Part shown: piece by piece, positions 1-7,709 of the stretch
Layout of the letters: every line of letters starts with the position of its first letter
Position numbering within the stretch: position 1 is the stretch's first letter
NCBI RefSeq assembly: GCF_002483235.1
Contig: NZ_DLHN01000021.1
Span: forward strand, 62,001-126,000
DNA length: 64,000 bases
DNA from: Pedobacter glucosidilyticus
Lineage (GTDB): Bacteria > Bacteroidota > Bacteroidia > Sphingobacteriales > Sphingobacteriaceae
Direction of reading: 5' to 3'
Notes under the pieces: generated by a model
Told to the model about the DNA's origin: nothing
Databases searched by the model: none
What the model saw: only the letters and a program-made list of their open reading frames with translations
Program-made: the position numbers and the translations under genes

Positions 1-201
1 GCCCAAATTATTACTCCACCAGAAATTGGTGCTAAAGTAGAAGTAATTTATCAAACCTTGGAAAACTTACACGAGGCTTGTCCTAACCATTTAGGCGATT
101 GGTATTTCTCTGGAAATTATCCAACACCGGGAGGCAATAAAGTTGTAAACAGAGCTTTTATGAACTGGATGGAAGGCAAAAATGCAAGAGCATACGTATA
201 G
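1..201 (+). CDS. Amidophosphoribosyltransferase, C-terminal fragment
   Basis: This is the last 66 codons of a gene that enters from the left edge in frame 1 and stops at TAG 199-201. The tail contains GDWYFSGNYPTPGGNKVVNR and ends MEGKNARAYV. I recognise this as the C-terminus of the long (about 630-residue) amidophosphoribosyltransferase-like protein of Bacteroidota, which transfers ammonia from glutamine to PRPP at the first step of purine synthesis. The catalytic part lies outside the window, so the assignment rests on the tail alone. A strong terminator follows at 224-260. The phylum also has a shorter classical PurF, so I give no symbol. Confidence 0.6.
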   Translation, partial: AQIITPPEIGAKVEVIYQTLENLHEACPNHLGDWYFSGNYPTPGGNKVVNRAFMNWMEGKNARAYV

Positions 202-223
202 TTTTCTATAAACTTTTCAGGAG

Positions 224-260
224 AAAGTCGGTTGGAGTAAAGCTCTAACCGACTTTTTTT
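224..260 (+). terminator. Rho-independent terminator
   Basis: A 14-bp stem (224-237 with 243-256, one G-T pair) centred on AAGTCGGTTGGAG is closed by a five-base loop and followed by a T run to 260. It ends transcription of the amidophosphoribosyltransferase gene. It overlaps the most upstream possible start (TTG 262) of the next reading frame, which argues for a later start there. Confidence 0.85.
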
Positions 261-288
261 ATTGGCATACATTATGATTTTAAAGGGT

Positions 289-864
289 ATGATTTCATTA
301 ACCAAATTTTCGACTATAGTATTTTTTGTGCTGTTGTTTACTGCCTGCACAGAAAATAAACTCAGTCAAATTGATAAAGCAAAGTATGAATCGCTAATAA
401 GAGAAAATGACAGCTTAAAAAAGCTTTTAAATGCTCGAGATAGCTTGATAAAAGTTCAAGAGCATACAAAAATCAAAGACACAATTAGCAAACAAACTTT
501 AAAAGCCGGAAAACATCCTATTACTTTACAGTGGATAAGTTGGGATAAACCTGGTTATGTTGAGGTAACTCCTGTAGCAAATGGTTGGTATCTGATAGCA
601 GGCACTCAAAACAATACAAATGGAGATTATCTTAAAATAGAAGGCAAAATAAGGCGCTTAAATGAAAAAGAACTTGAGTTTGAAGGTAAAATAGAAACTT
701 TAGTAAGCAGTATCAACAATGGCGAGCCTTGTATAAAAGAAGGTAAACAAACCTTTTATGGGAAAGGAAATCGTAAATACTTTAGATTACAAAATATGAC
801 CAGCTGCGAAGGCGGTATGGTGGTAGATTATATTGATATCTATCCAGGAACAAGCAGCTTATAA
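289..864 (+). CDS. Hypothetical lipoprotein
   Basis: I do not recognise the family. The N-terminus has a lysine, a hydrophobic stretch and the lipobox LFTAC, so it should be exported and lipidated. A short coiled-coil-like segment with many E, K and L residues follows. The C-terminal 120 residues are mostly beta-like, with two cysteines that could form a disulfide (PCIKEG and TSCEGG). In-frame starts are TTG 262, ATG 274 and ATG 289. I chose 289 because it gives the shortest normal signal peptide and avoids the terminator; 274 is also possible. It is convergent with the LysE-type gene, with no space between the stop codons. Confidence 0.7.
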   Translation: MISLTKFSTIVFFVLLFTACTENKLSQIDKAKYESLIRENDSLKKLLNARDSLIKVQEHTKIKDTISKQTLKAGKHPITLQWISWDKPGYVEVTPVANGWYLIAGTQNNTNGDYLKIEGKIRRLNEKELEFEGKIETLVSSINNGEPCIKEGKQTFYGKGNRKYFRLQNMTSCEGGMVVDYIDIYPGTSSL

Positions 865-1494
865 TTAAATTAAGGTTTCGGTAAATATCAGGTTATAAAC
901 CAATTTTAAAGCAAAGGTTATGATTAAAATACCTGCTATCCTGTTTACTTTTTGGATGGTTTGCTCTCTTATTTTATGCCTTAAACGATGAGCAAAATAG
1001 GCTTTTAAAGTATCCATCCCAAAAAGGGTAATTAAGATAGTTCCAAAAAATGGGATAATTTGTTCGCTTTTAAGCTCTCCGTTTAAAGAGTAAATGCCGC
1101 TGGTAACACTTATCCAATACAATAAAATAAAAGGATTGAAAATGCACATGAAAAATCCCTTAAGAAAATATCCGGCATTTTTCTTTGAAGAGGGAATATG
1201 TTCATAAGTGATTTTAACTTTTTTCAACAAATAATAAAGCCCAATTCCAAAAAGAATGGCACTTCCTAATATCCCGATAGGTAAACGATATTTGTTCTCA
1301 AAATTAAGTAAAGAAGAGCCAAATAAAGTTACAGCTACATAAACGGCATCAGAAATGACTACTCCTAAAGCTAAAGAAACGCCTGCATGAAATCCTTTCT
1401 CAATACTCGTTTTAATCAACGCAAAAAATACGGGTCCTGTTACAAAAGAGAGCACTATTCCTAATCCTATACCCGAAACAATTAATTCTAACAT
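865..1494 (-). CDS. LysE family amino-acid exporter
   Basis: A 209-residue inner-membrane protein with about six hydrophobic segments. It opens with a glycine-rich first helix followed by SFVTGPVFFALIKTSIEKG, the N-terminal signature of the LysE/RhtB translocators, and has the usual length. Family members export amino acids or related small molecules by proton exchange; the substrate cannot be read from the sequence. It stands alone, convergent with the lipoprotein gene and divergent from the dCMP deaminase gene. The 226-bp space 1495-1720 must hold both divergent promoters; I see no other gene in it. Confidence 0.85.
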   Translation of the reverse strand: MLELIVSGIGLGIVLSFVTGPVFFALIKTSIEKGFHAGVSLALGVVISDAVYVAVTLFGSSLLNFENKYRLPIGILGSAILFGIGLYYLLKKVKITYEHIPSSKKNAGYFLKGFFMCIFNPFILLYWISVTSGIYSLNGELKSEQIIPFFGTILITLFGMDTLKAYFAHRLRHKIREQTIQKVNRIAGILIITFALKLVYNLIFTETLI

Positions 1495-1720
1495 GTAATA
1501 AAGGTTCTTTATGTGATGCTATGATGCGAATATGCAATTTTATTGGTTAAAATTAACTGTAAAATTACATTCGTTACAATTCAAATAAATTTTAGAAGGA
1601 TAAAAGTATAAGGCGAGTTTGATTATACCAAACTACATAATCTAAAAATTAACGTTAAAGCTTAAGGGTTATTACTATTTTAGCGCATCAAATAAATAAG
1701 CAGGAAACATTTAAGTATAT

Positions 1721-2173
1721 ATGAAACTAAGTTTTGATTCTATATTCATGAATTTAGCTTCTGATTTAGCAAGGCGTTCGCATTGTGTGAAAAATCAAGT
1801 AGGGGCGGTACTTACAAAAGATACACGTATTATATCTATAGGTTATAACGGCCCACCAGCAGGTACGCATAATTGCGATGAAGAATGGCCTCAAGACGGT
1901 TGCCCAAGAGATTCTAGAAATAGCTGCTCTTTAGCTTTGCATGCCGAGGAAAATGCTATTTTATACGCTGTTAAAAATGGTACACAAATACAAGATGCTA
2001 CTTTGTACACCACTTTATCGCCTTGTATTGCTTGTGCTAGATTAATTTTATCATCAGGCATTAAGCATGTGTATTTTAGAGATTCTTATGCAGCTTATAA
2101 AGGTTTACCTTCTGATGAAGGCGTAGATTTTTTAAATAAGTTTGGTGTAGTTTGTGAAAAACTAAAAGAATAA
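1721..2173 (+). CDS. dCMP deaminase (ComEB family)
   Basis: Deaminates dCMP to dUMP and so feeds thymidylate synthesis. The protein is 150 residues, full length for the family. The zinc and catalytic motif HAEENAI is at residues 74-80 (His and proton-shuttle Glu), and the second zinc motif PCIACA at 101-106 gives two cysteine ligands. The cysteine- and histidine-rich insert around residues 50-70 (HNCDEEWPQDGCPRD) is typical of dCMP deaminases rather than tRNA or cytosine deaminases. It is a single-gene unit facing the lipoprotein pair, with a weak hairpin after the stop. Confidence 0.92.
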   Translation: MKLSFDSIFMNLASDLARRSHCVKNQVGAVLTKDTRIISIGYNGPPAGTHNCDEEWPQDGCPRDSRNSCSLALHAEENAILYAVKNGTQIQDATLYTTLSPCIACARLILSSGIKHVYFRDSYAAYKGLPSDEGVDFLNKFGVVCEKLKE

Positions 2174-2175
2174 AA

Positions 2176-2217
2176 CAGGCAAGTTGTATGATAAACAACT
2201 TAACCTGCTTCTTTTGC
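2176..2217 (+). terminator. Possible terminator
   Basis: An imperfect hairpin (2176-2187 with 2195-2207, one internal bulge) is followed by a short T-rich tract CTTCTTTT. It sits between the convergent dCMP deaminase and lipoprotein genes. The tail is weak, so this is a modest call. Confidence 0.45.
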
Positions 2218-2232
2218 GGGGTTTAAAGATTT

Positions 2233-2718
2233 TTATTTGATACTAGCAGGTAATGCAATATCTACATTTTGCAATTGTAAAGTAAAAGTCACAGCCGCAC
2301 TGGTTGTAATTTTTCCTTTATCATCATAAGCTTTAGCAGTTATAGTATTAGAGCCAGCAACAAATGGAGCACCTTCAACATAAGTGGAATATCTTCTAGA
2401 ATAATTTATAGCGGTGGTTTCAGTAGCTGAAATGGTTATACGGTCTTTAGAAAAGGATAATTTTCTGCTATCAGGAATAGTTTCTGTAGCTACTAAAGTA
2501 GTGCCTCTGTAAAATTCTACTTTAGCAATAGTTCCATCGTTATCATACGCTTCAGCTGTTATCTCAACATAAGGTTGAGAACCAACATAGGTATAAGTTG
2601 TGGTAGGTGAAATAATACTTACAACCGGGGCTTGGTTGTTGTCTTCGTCTTTTTTACAAGAAAATAAGCTTAATACTAAAGCTAAGGATAGTGTGGTTTT
2701 AAATAAGTTTTTAATCAT
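2233..2718 (-). CDS. Ig-like domain lipoprotein (copy A)
   Basis: A 161-residue secreted lipoprotein. The signal ends in LSLFSCKKDED, a lipobox followed by the charged residues typical of Bacteroidota surface lipoproteins. The rest is one bacterial Ig-like domain with AYDNDGTIAKVEFYRGT and an AKAYDDKGK strand near the end, the pattern seen in Ig modules attached to glycoside hydrolases and surface proteins. No catalytic residues are visible. It is a close paralogue of the next gene upstream on the same strand (2848-3300), and both share an identical promoter and operator layout. The function is unknown; surface binding is a guess from the fold. Confidence 0.85.
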   Translation of the reverse strand: MIKNLFKTTLSLALVLSLFSCKKDEDNNQAPVVSIISPTTTYTYVGSQPYVEITAEAYDNDGTIAKVEFYRGTTLVATETIPDSRKLSFSKDRITISATETTAINYSRRYSTYVEGAPFVAGSNTITAKAYDDKGKITTSAAVTFTLQLQNVDIALPASIK

Positions 2719-2743
2719 AACGTTTTTGTTTAAAATGATAAGG

Positions 2744-2790
2744 CAAACTTATATAGTTAACAAACACGCTGTACTACCCGAAATGGGTAG
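2744..2790 (-). promoter_or_regulatory. Promoter and palindromic operator of lipoprotein copy A
   Basis: Read on the minus strand, the -7 box TAAGTTTG occupies 2751-2744, 26 bp before the start codon. The 17-bp inverted repeat CTACCCGAAATGGGTAG lies at 2774-2790, centred about 31 bp upstream of the end of the -7 box. The same parts occur at exactly the same distances upstream of copy B. The half-site layout resembles NarL/FixJ-type sites (TACC...GGTA). The position suits an activator that overlaps the -33 region; that role is inference. Confidence 0.7.
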
Positions 2791-2847
2791 GTTTTGTTAA
2801 ATTTTATAAGCTAAAGCTAAAATTAAGCGGTTAGTTAATAATAATTA

Positions 2848-3300
2848 TCATCTTTCATTTGTTAAGTTAAAAGTAATGGCAGCACTGGTAGTAACTTTAC
2901 CTTTGTCATCATAAGCTTTTGCGGTTATGGTGTTAGGTCCTGTAACAAAAGGCGCACCTTCTATAAAAGTTGAATATCTCTTAGAATAGTCAATCTCTAT
3001 TACACTTTTTGAAATAGTTATGCGATTTTTAGCTGAAAATGATTTTCTACTATCAGGAACTGTTTCTGTTGCTACTAAAGTGGTGCCTCTGTAAAATTCC
3101 ACTTTAGCAATTGTTCCGTCATTATCATAAGCTTCTGCAACTATGTCAACATAAGGTAAAGTACTGTCATGATAATATGTATCAATAGGCGAAATAATAC
3201 TTACAATAGGAGCTTGGTTGTTGTCCTCGTCTTTTTTACAAGAAAATAAGGTTAAAGCCAAAGCCAAAGACATGGCAATTTTTGATAAGTTTTTAATCAT
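2848..3300 (-). CDS. Ig-like domain lipoprotein (copy B)
   Basis: A 150-residue paralogue of copy A. It has the same signal peptide and lipobox (LTLFSCKKDEDNNQAP), the same central motif AYDNDGTIAKVEFYRGT and a shared second half. It diverges after the lipoprotein linker (residues 40-50) and around residues 97-105. It lacks the short C-terminal tail of copy A. Tandem duplication of gene plus promoter is the simplest origin. The M20 peptidase gene lies upstream on the same strand with only 78 bp between, and those 78 bp hold this gene's own promoter. Confidence 0.85.
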   Translation of the reverse strand: MIKNLSKIAMSLALALTLFSCKKDEDNNQAPIVSIISPIDTYYHDSTLPYVDIVAEAYDNDGTIAKVEFYRGTTLVATETVPDSRKSFSAKNRITISKSVIEIDYSKRYSTFIEGAPFVTGPNTITAKAYDDKGKVTTSAAITFNLTNER

Positions 3301-3325
3301 AATATTTTTGTTTTAATTAATTAAG

Positions 3326-3372
3326 CAAAAATATCATGAAGTATTAAACGCTGTACTACCCGAAATGGGTAG
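3326..3372 (-). promoter_or_regulatory. Promoter and palindromic operator of lipoprotein copy B
   Basis: Minus-strand -7 box TATTTTTG at 3333-3326, again 26 bp from the start codon, and the palindrome CTACCCGAAATGGGTAG at 3356-3372. A 30-bp block (3348-3377) is identical to 2766-2795 upstream of copy A, while the sequence between palindrome and start codon has diverged except for the -7 box. That pattern suggests the palindrome and its spacing are under selection. Confidence 0.7.
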
Positions 3373-3378
3373 GTTTTT

Positions 3379-4821
3379 TTAATTATAATTTTTAATAAAA
3401 TGATAATAGAACGTAATCCCTTTTTTAAATTCGGTTACTTTTATTCTTTCATTCACACCATGAAAACCCTCAGGATCTGTAAAAGGAGTAAACCTGAAAA
3501 CTTGTGTAGTTAAATCGCCAAAGAACCTACTGTCTGTAGCACCCAATACCAAATAAGGTGTTACAACAATATCTTCTTGAAAAGCACTTATGGTTTTTTG
3601 TAAATAAGCAAAAGTTTTATCATCAACCTTAGCAATTTGTGCTGTGGCAGAGCTGCCTTGCCTTAAGGTAATTTCAATATCAGGGTTGTTAATTACTTTT
3701 TTTACATGATTGATGACTGCCAAAGTATCAACCCCAGGTAATGTTCTGAAATTTATAGTAGCACTAGCCTCACCTGGGATAAGATTTTCTTTTAAACCCG
3801 CATTAAAAATGGTAGTAGCTGTGGTTGTTCTTAAAGTAGCACTCCCGGCAGCGGTTTTTTCATAATTACTTTTAATGATAGATGAAAATAGCCAACGGTT
3901 GGCCATTGCCATTTTACTAACAAAAGGCATTTCAGGGCCAACATAATCCATAAAGAGATTGGTTACCGGACCTAACTCTAAAGGGAATTGGTTTTCTTTA
4001 AGCTTTACCACAGCTTTGGCAAGCTCATCAATAGCGGTTTGTTTTTCTGGCATAGAAGAGTGGCCACCAGCTATTCTTGCTTTTAAATCTACTGTAACAT
4101 AACCTTTTTCTGCAATGCCAACAACAGCAGCTGGTTTATCTAAACCTGGTACTTTATAATGGGTAATAATACCGCCTTCATCCAAAACCATAGCAGGTTT
4201 TATCCCTCTTTGCTTAAATAATGATGCAATAACTTTTACACCTCTTTTGCCTGTAACTTCTTCATCGTGGCCAAACACAAAATAAATATCGTTTTCTGGG
4301 ATAAAATTATCTTTCAAAAGTAGCTCAACACTTTCCAAAATGGCTATCAAGCTTCCTTTGTCATCAATAGTTCCTCTACCATAAATAAAATCATCTTTTA
4401 ACGCACCAGAGAATGGGTCGGCATGCCAATTCTTTCTAGTAGCTTCTTCAACAGGTACAACATCTTGATGAGCCATTAAAATGATAGGTTGTAAGGCCTT
4501 GTTTTTACCTTGCCAATGTAATATCAGGCTTAAGCCGTTAATTTTTTCTAGTTTTAATTTAGAAAAAGTTAAAGGATAAACTTGCACCAAAAAAGTATGA
4601 AAATCTAAAAATGCAGCACTATCTATTAAGTCAGGACGATCATAAGAAATGGTTTTAAATTGAATAGCTTTCTGTAAATTTTGTATACAAGTTTGAGGTA
4701 TATTTATAAATTCTGCGGGTTCAGTATTTATTTGCTTGCTTTTAAAAGTGAAAGTATTGATTAAAACTACTGCTCCTAGCAAGATAACACCCACAACAAG
4801 CATAGATGATAATTTTTTCAT
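3379..4821 (-). CDS. M20 family metallopeptidase (PM20D1/carboxypeptidase S-like)
   Basis: A 480-residue dizinc peptidase of the M20 family with one N-terminal membrane or signal segment (residues 5-22). Visible zinc-site motifs are MAHQDVVPVE, the bridging aspartate in GRGTIDDKGS, the catalytic and ligand glutamates in GHDEEVTGKRG, and the LDEGG ligand region. The lid domain (GGHSSMP) is also present. Length and motifs fit the PM20D1/Cps1 branch, which hydrolyses N-acyl amino acids or peptides. I chose ATG 4821 rather than 4866 because MKKLSSMLVVGV is a normal signal start. It is divergent from guaA. Confidence 0.88.
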   Translation of the reverse strand: MKKLSSMLVVGVILLGAVVLINTFTFKSKQINTEPAEFINIPQTCIQNLQKAIQFKTISYDRPDLIDSAAFLDFHTFLVQVYPLTFSKLKLEKINGLSLILHWQGKNKALQPIILMAHQDVVPVEEATRKNWHADPFSGALKDDFIYGRGTIDDKGSLIAILESVELLLKDNFIPENDIYFVFGHDEEVTGKRGVKVIASLFKQRGIKPAMVLDEGGIITHYKVPGLDKPAAVVGIAEKGYVTVDLKARIAGGHSSMPEKQTAIDELAKAVVKLKENQFPLELGPVTNLFMDYVGPEMPFVSKMAMANRWLFSSIIKSNYEKTAAGSATLRTTTATTIFNAGLKENLIPGEASATINFRTLPGVDTLAVINHVKKVINNPDIEITLRQGSSATAQIAKVDDKTFAYLQKTISAFQEDIVVTPYLVLGATDSRFFGDLTTQVFRFTPFTDPEGFHGVNERIKVTEFKKGITFYYHFIKNYN

Positions 4822-4946
4822 TCCATTTAGATTTTCTACAAAATAGGAAATTTTTATTACTATCAAATCAGATAAGGTTTTGGAAAAGCCCCAAATTATA
4901 GCTAAACTTATTTACCTTATTTACTAGTTACAAAGCTTTAAATTTT

Positions 4947-4954
4947 TACCTTTG
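4947..4954 (+). promoter_or_regulatory. guaA promoter -7 box
   Basis: TACCTTTG fits the Bacteroidota -7 consensus TAnnTTTG and ends only three bases before the guaA start codon at 4958. Transcription would then begin at or within a few bases of the ATG, giving a leaderless or nearly leaderless mRNA. Confidence 0.55.
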
Positions 4955-4957
4955 CGC

Positions 4958-6490
4958 ATGCAAGAGAAAATCCTCATTTTAGATTTCGGCTCGCAATATA
5001 CCCAATTGATAGCCCGTAGGGTAAGAGAGCTAAATGTTTACTGCGAAATCCACCCCTTTAATAAGGTTCCAGCAATTGATGAATATACAAAAGGTGTTAT
5101 CCTATCTGGGAGCCCATCTTCTGTAAGACAAGCCGATGCCCCACAAGTAGATTTCAAACAATTTCATGAGAAACTACCTTTGCTAGGTGTTTGTTATGGA
5201 GCACAATATATGGCACAACATTCTGGCGGACAAGTAGTAGCATCAGAAATTAGAGAATACGGAAGAGCAAATTTGGAGTACATTCATGCTAATAATCCTT
5301 TATTACATGGTATCCCTGCCAAATCACAAGTATGGATGTCTCATGGAGATACCATTAAAGAAATTCCTTCAAATTTTGAGGTTATTGCCAGTACAGATAC
5401 CGTGAAAGTTGCTGCTTACCAAGTAAAAGGGACACAAACTTATGGTATACAATTTCATCCAGAGGTAACCCATTCTACTGATGGGAAGCAGTTATTGCAA
5501 AACTTCTTGGTAGATATTTGTGGCTGCTCACAAGATTGGACTCCACACGCTTTCGCGGATATTACCATAGATGATTTAAAAAATCAATTAGGTGATGATA
5601 AAGTGGTTTTAGGTTTATCTGGCGGGGTTGATTCATCTGTTGCGGCATTGCTTTTGCATAAAGCTATTGGCAAAAATTTACATTGTATTTTTGTTGATAA
5701 TGGCTTATTACGTAAGAACGAGTTTGAATCTGTTTTAGAATCTTATAAAGATTTAGGTTTAAACGTAAAAGGTGTTAATGCTAAGCAGTTATTTTACGAT
5801 GCACTAGCTGGTTTAACAGATCCTGAGCAGAAAAGAAAAGCCATAGGCCGAGTTTTTATTGAGGTTTTTGATGATGAAGCGCATCAAATTTCTGATGTAA
5901 AATGGTTAGCACAAGGTACCATTTATCCGGATGTGATAGAATCAGTATCGGTAAATGGTGGTCCATCTGCAACTATAAAATCTCACCATAATGTGGGTGG
6001 TTTGCCAGATTTTATGAAGCTTAAAATTGTTGAGCCTCTAAAATCATTATTTAAGGACGAAGTTAGAAGAGTTGGTAAAGCACTAGGTTTACCAGAGAAT
6101 ATCTTAAACAGACATCCTTTCCCGGGGCCAGGTTTAGGTATCAGAATATTAGGAGAAGTTACTCCAGAAAAAGTAGCTATCTTACAAGAAGCAGACTATA
6201 TCTACATAGAAAACCTAAAAAAAGCAGGTTGGTATGATAGAGTTTGGCAAGCAGGAACTATTTATTTGCCTATACAATCTGTTGGGGTTATGGGAGACGA
6301 AAGAACTTACGAAAACGTTGTAAGTTTAAGAGCTGTAGAATCTGTAGATGGTATGACTGCCGATTGGAGCCATTTACCTTACGAGCTACTAGCTAAAATA
6401 TCTAATGAAATTATCAATAATGTTAAAGGTATAAACCGGGTAGTGTATGATATCAGTTCTAAACCGCCTGCTACCATTGAGTGGGAGTAG
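4958..6490 (+). CDS. guaA: GMP synthase (glutamine-hydrolysing)
   Basis: Converts XMP to GMP with glutamine and ATP, the last step of guanylate synthesis. The N-terminal class I glutamine amidotransferase domain has Cys79 in GVCYGAQ and the His/Glu pair in GIQFHPEV. The ATP-pyrophosphatase domain starts with the P-loop SGGVDSSV near residue 225, and the C-terminal dimerisation domain ends in KPPATIEWE, which contacts XMP. At 510 residues it is full length. The ATG at 4958 is used because MQEKILILDFGSQYTQL matches the family start; the TTG two codons earlier is inside the promoter. Confidence 0.97.
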   Translation: MQEKILILDFGSQYTQLIARRVRELNVYCEIHPFNKVPAIDEYTKGVILSGSPSSVRQADAPQVDFKQFHEKLPLLGVCYGAQYMAQHSGGQVVASEIREYGRANLEYIHANNPLLHGIPAKSQVWMSHGDTIKEIPSNFEVIASTDTVKVAAYQVKGTQTYGIQFHPEVTHSTDGKQLLQNFLVDICGCSQDWTPHAFADITIDDLKNQLGDDKVVLGLSGGVDSSVAALLLHKAIGKNLHCIFVDNGLLRKNEFESVLESYKDLGLNVKGVNAKQLFYDALAGLTDPEQKRKAIGRVFIEVFDDEAHQISDVKWLAQGTIYPDVIESVSVNGGPSATIKSHHNVGGLPDFMKLKIVEPLKSLFKDEVRRVGKALGLPENILNRHPFPGPGLGIRILGEVTPEKVAILQEADYIYIENLKKAGWYDRVWQAGTIYLPIQSVGVMGDERTYENVVSLRAVESVDGMTADWSHLPYELLAKISNEIINNVKGINRVVYDISSKPPATIEWE

Positions 6491-7709
6491 GGTTTATGTA
6501 TTACTATTTTTAGCTTTCTTGGCGGCTTGTTCGCCAAAAACCACTCCTAAAGTTGTAGAGCGTATAGAGCCCGCACCAGATAGAGAGATTAAATTAAAGC
6601 CAAAACTAGAAACAATACCCGAAGATAAACCAGCAGAAAAGCCAGAAATGGTGATTTCGCTGGTTCTTCCTTTTGAACTTTCCAGTATCAACCATCAAAC
6701 AGCTGGTTTAAATGATATTGCCAAAGCAGAAATTGCGATAGATTTTTATCAAGGTTTTAAGATGGGTTTAGATTCTGTAGCAAACAATTTAGGGGGTAAC
6801 TTTAAATTACAGGTTTACGATTCTAAAGATGATCCTGCTAATATTGCTATTCTAGCAGCTAAAGCAGGTATCAAAAATTCCGATTTAATTGTTGGACCTA
6901 TTTTCCCTAACGGGATAAAAGCTTTTGCCACATACAGTAAAAATATGCAGAAACTGGTGGTTTCTCCCTTAGCAGCAACAGGTCCGGAGCAGTTTAACAA
7001 TCCTTATTTAATTACCATTAACAATTCTTTAGAACAGCATACCTTAAGTGCTGTTAATTTTATAAAATCTGATTTAAAGCCTCGAAAAATCATCATGATA
7101 AGAAGTGGCCAAACAGATGAGTTTAAATTTGCAGTTCCGTTTAAGAAATATCGCGATAGCTTATTAAAACAAACTACTTTTTCTGAAATAGGTATAAAAG
7201 CTGTTGGTTACGAGAATGTTTTTAAGCATTTAAATCCAGTAGGTTTAAACGTTATTGTTTTGCCAGCTACGGATAGAAACTTCCTGCTTTCTATCACAAA
7301 AGAATTATTAAAACTAAGTACAAACTTTCAAATTGCAGTTATTGGGCATCCAGGTTGGGAAAAGTTACAGTTTCTAGATGCCATAACCATGCAAAAACTC
7401 AATACACACATTACTTCATCTTATAAAGTAGACTACAAAACCACTAGGGTAGAGCAATTTCTGTCAAAATACAGGGCAAGATATAGTTTAGAGCCTAGTG
7501 AGTATGCCATCAAAGGTTTTGATATTGCTTATTATTTTGCTTCTTTAATGAGTAAAAATGGTAAAGCTTTCGCTGATGACTTGATCAAAACATCGTTAGA
7601 AGGTTTACACAACCAACTCGATTTTGTGAAGGATGCTAAATTAGGCTACTATAACCAAAGCTTAATGATTTTAAAGTATCAGGATTATCAGCTTAAAAGG
7701 GTTAAATAA
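6447..7709 (+). CDS. Periplasmic-binding-fold lipoprotein
   Basis: A lipoprotein (lipobox FLAACSPK) followed by a proline- and glutamate-rich linker and a domain with the type I periplasmic-binding fold (MVISLVLPFE, YDSKDDPANIA, SDLIVGPIFPNG, VVSPLAAT). Such proteins in Bacteroidota are annotated as ABC-transporter binding proteins or compared with LpoA, the activator of a peptidoglycan synthase. No transporter genes are nearby. The only ATG that keeps the signal peptide is 6447, inside guaA (44-base overlap); TTG 6477 gives a shorter, cleaner signal peptide and a 14-base overlap and may be the true start. Likely co-transcribed with guaA and the methyltransferase. Confidence 0.8.
   Translation: MISVLNRLLPLSGSRVYVLLFLAFLAACSPKTTPKVVERIEPAPDREIKLKPKLETIPEDKPAEKPEMVISLVLPFELSSINHQTAGLNDIAKAEIAIDFYQGFKMGLDSVANNLGGNFKLQVYDSKDDPANIAILAAKAGIKNSDLIVGPIFPNGIKAFATYSKNMQKLVVSPLAATGPEQFNNPYLITINNSLEQHTLSAVNFIKSDLKPRKIIMIRSGQTDEFKFAVPFKKYRDSLLKQTTFSEIGIKAVGYENVFKHLNPVGLNVIVLPATDRNFLLSITKELLKLSTNFQIAVIGHPGWEKLQFLDAITMQKLNTHITSSYKVDYKTTRVEQFLSKYRARYSLEPSEYAIKGFDIAYYFASLMSKNGKAFADDLIKTSLEGLHNQLDFVKDAKLGYYNQSLMILKYQDYQLKRVK

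Noticed and set aside
1495..1720. Possible small gene or RNA in the LysE/dCMP deaminase space
   Set aside because: No convincing frame, hairpin or tRNA-like fold; the space only needs to hold two divergent promoters.
2774..2790. Palindrome followed by T-rich sequence as a plus-strand terminator
   Set aside because: No plus-strand gene ends there, the T run follows only on the unused strand, and the element keeps an exact distance to the minus-strand start codons of both lipoproteins.
6447..6490. guaA/lipoprotein overlap as a coding novelty
   Set aside because: A TTG start at 6477 would reduce the overlap to 14 bases, which is ordinary translational coupling.
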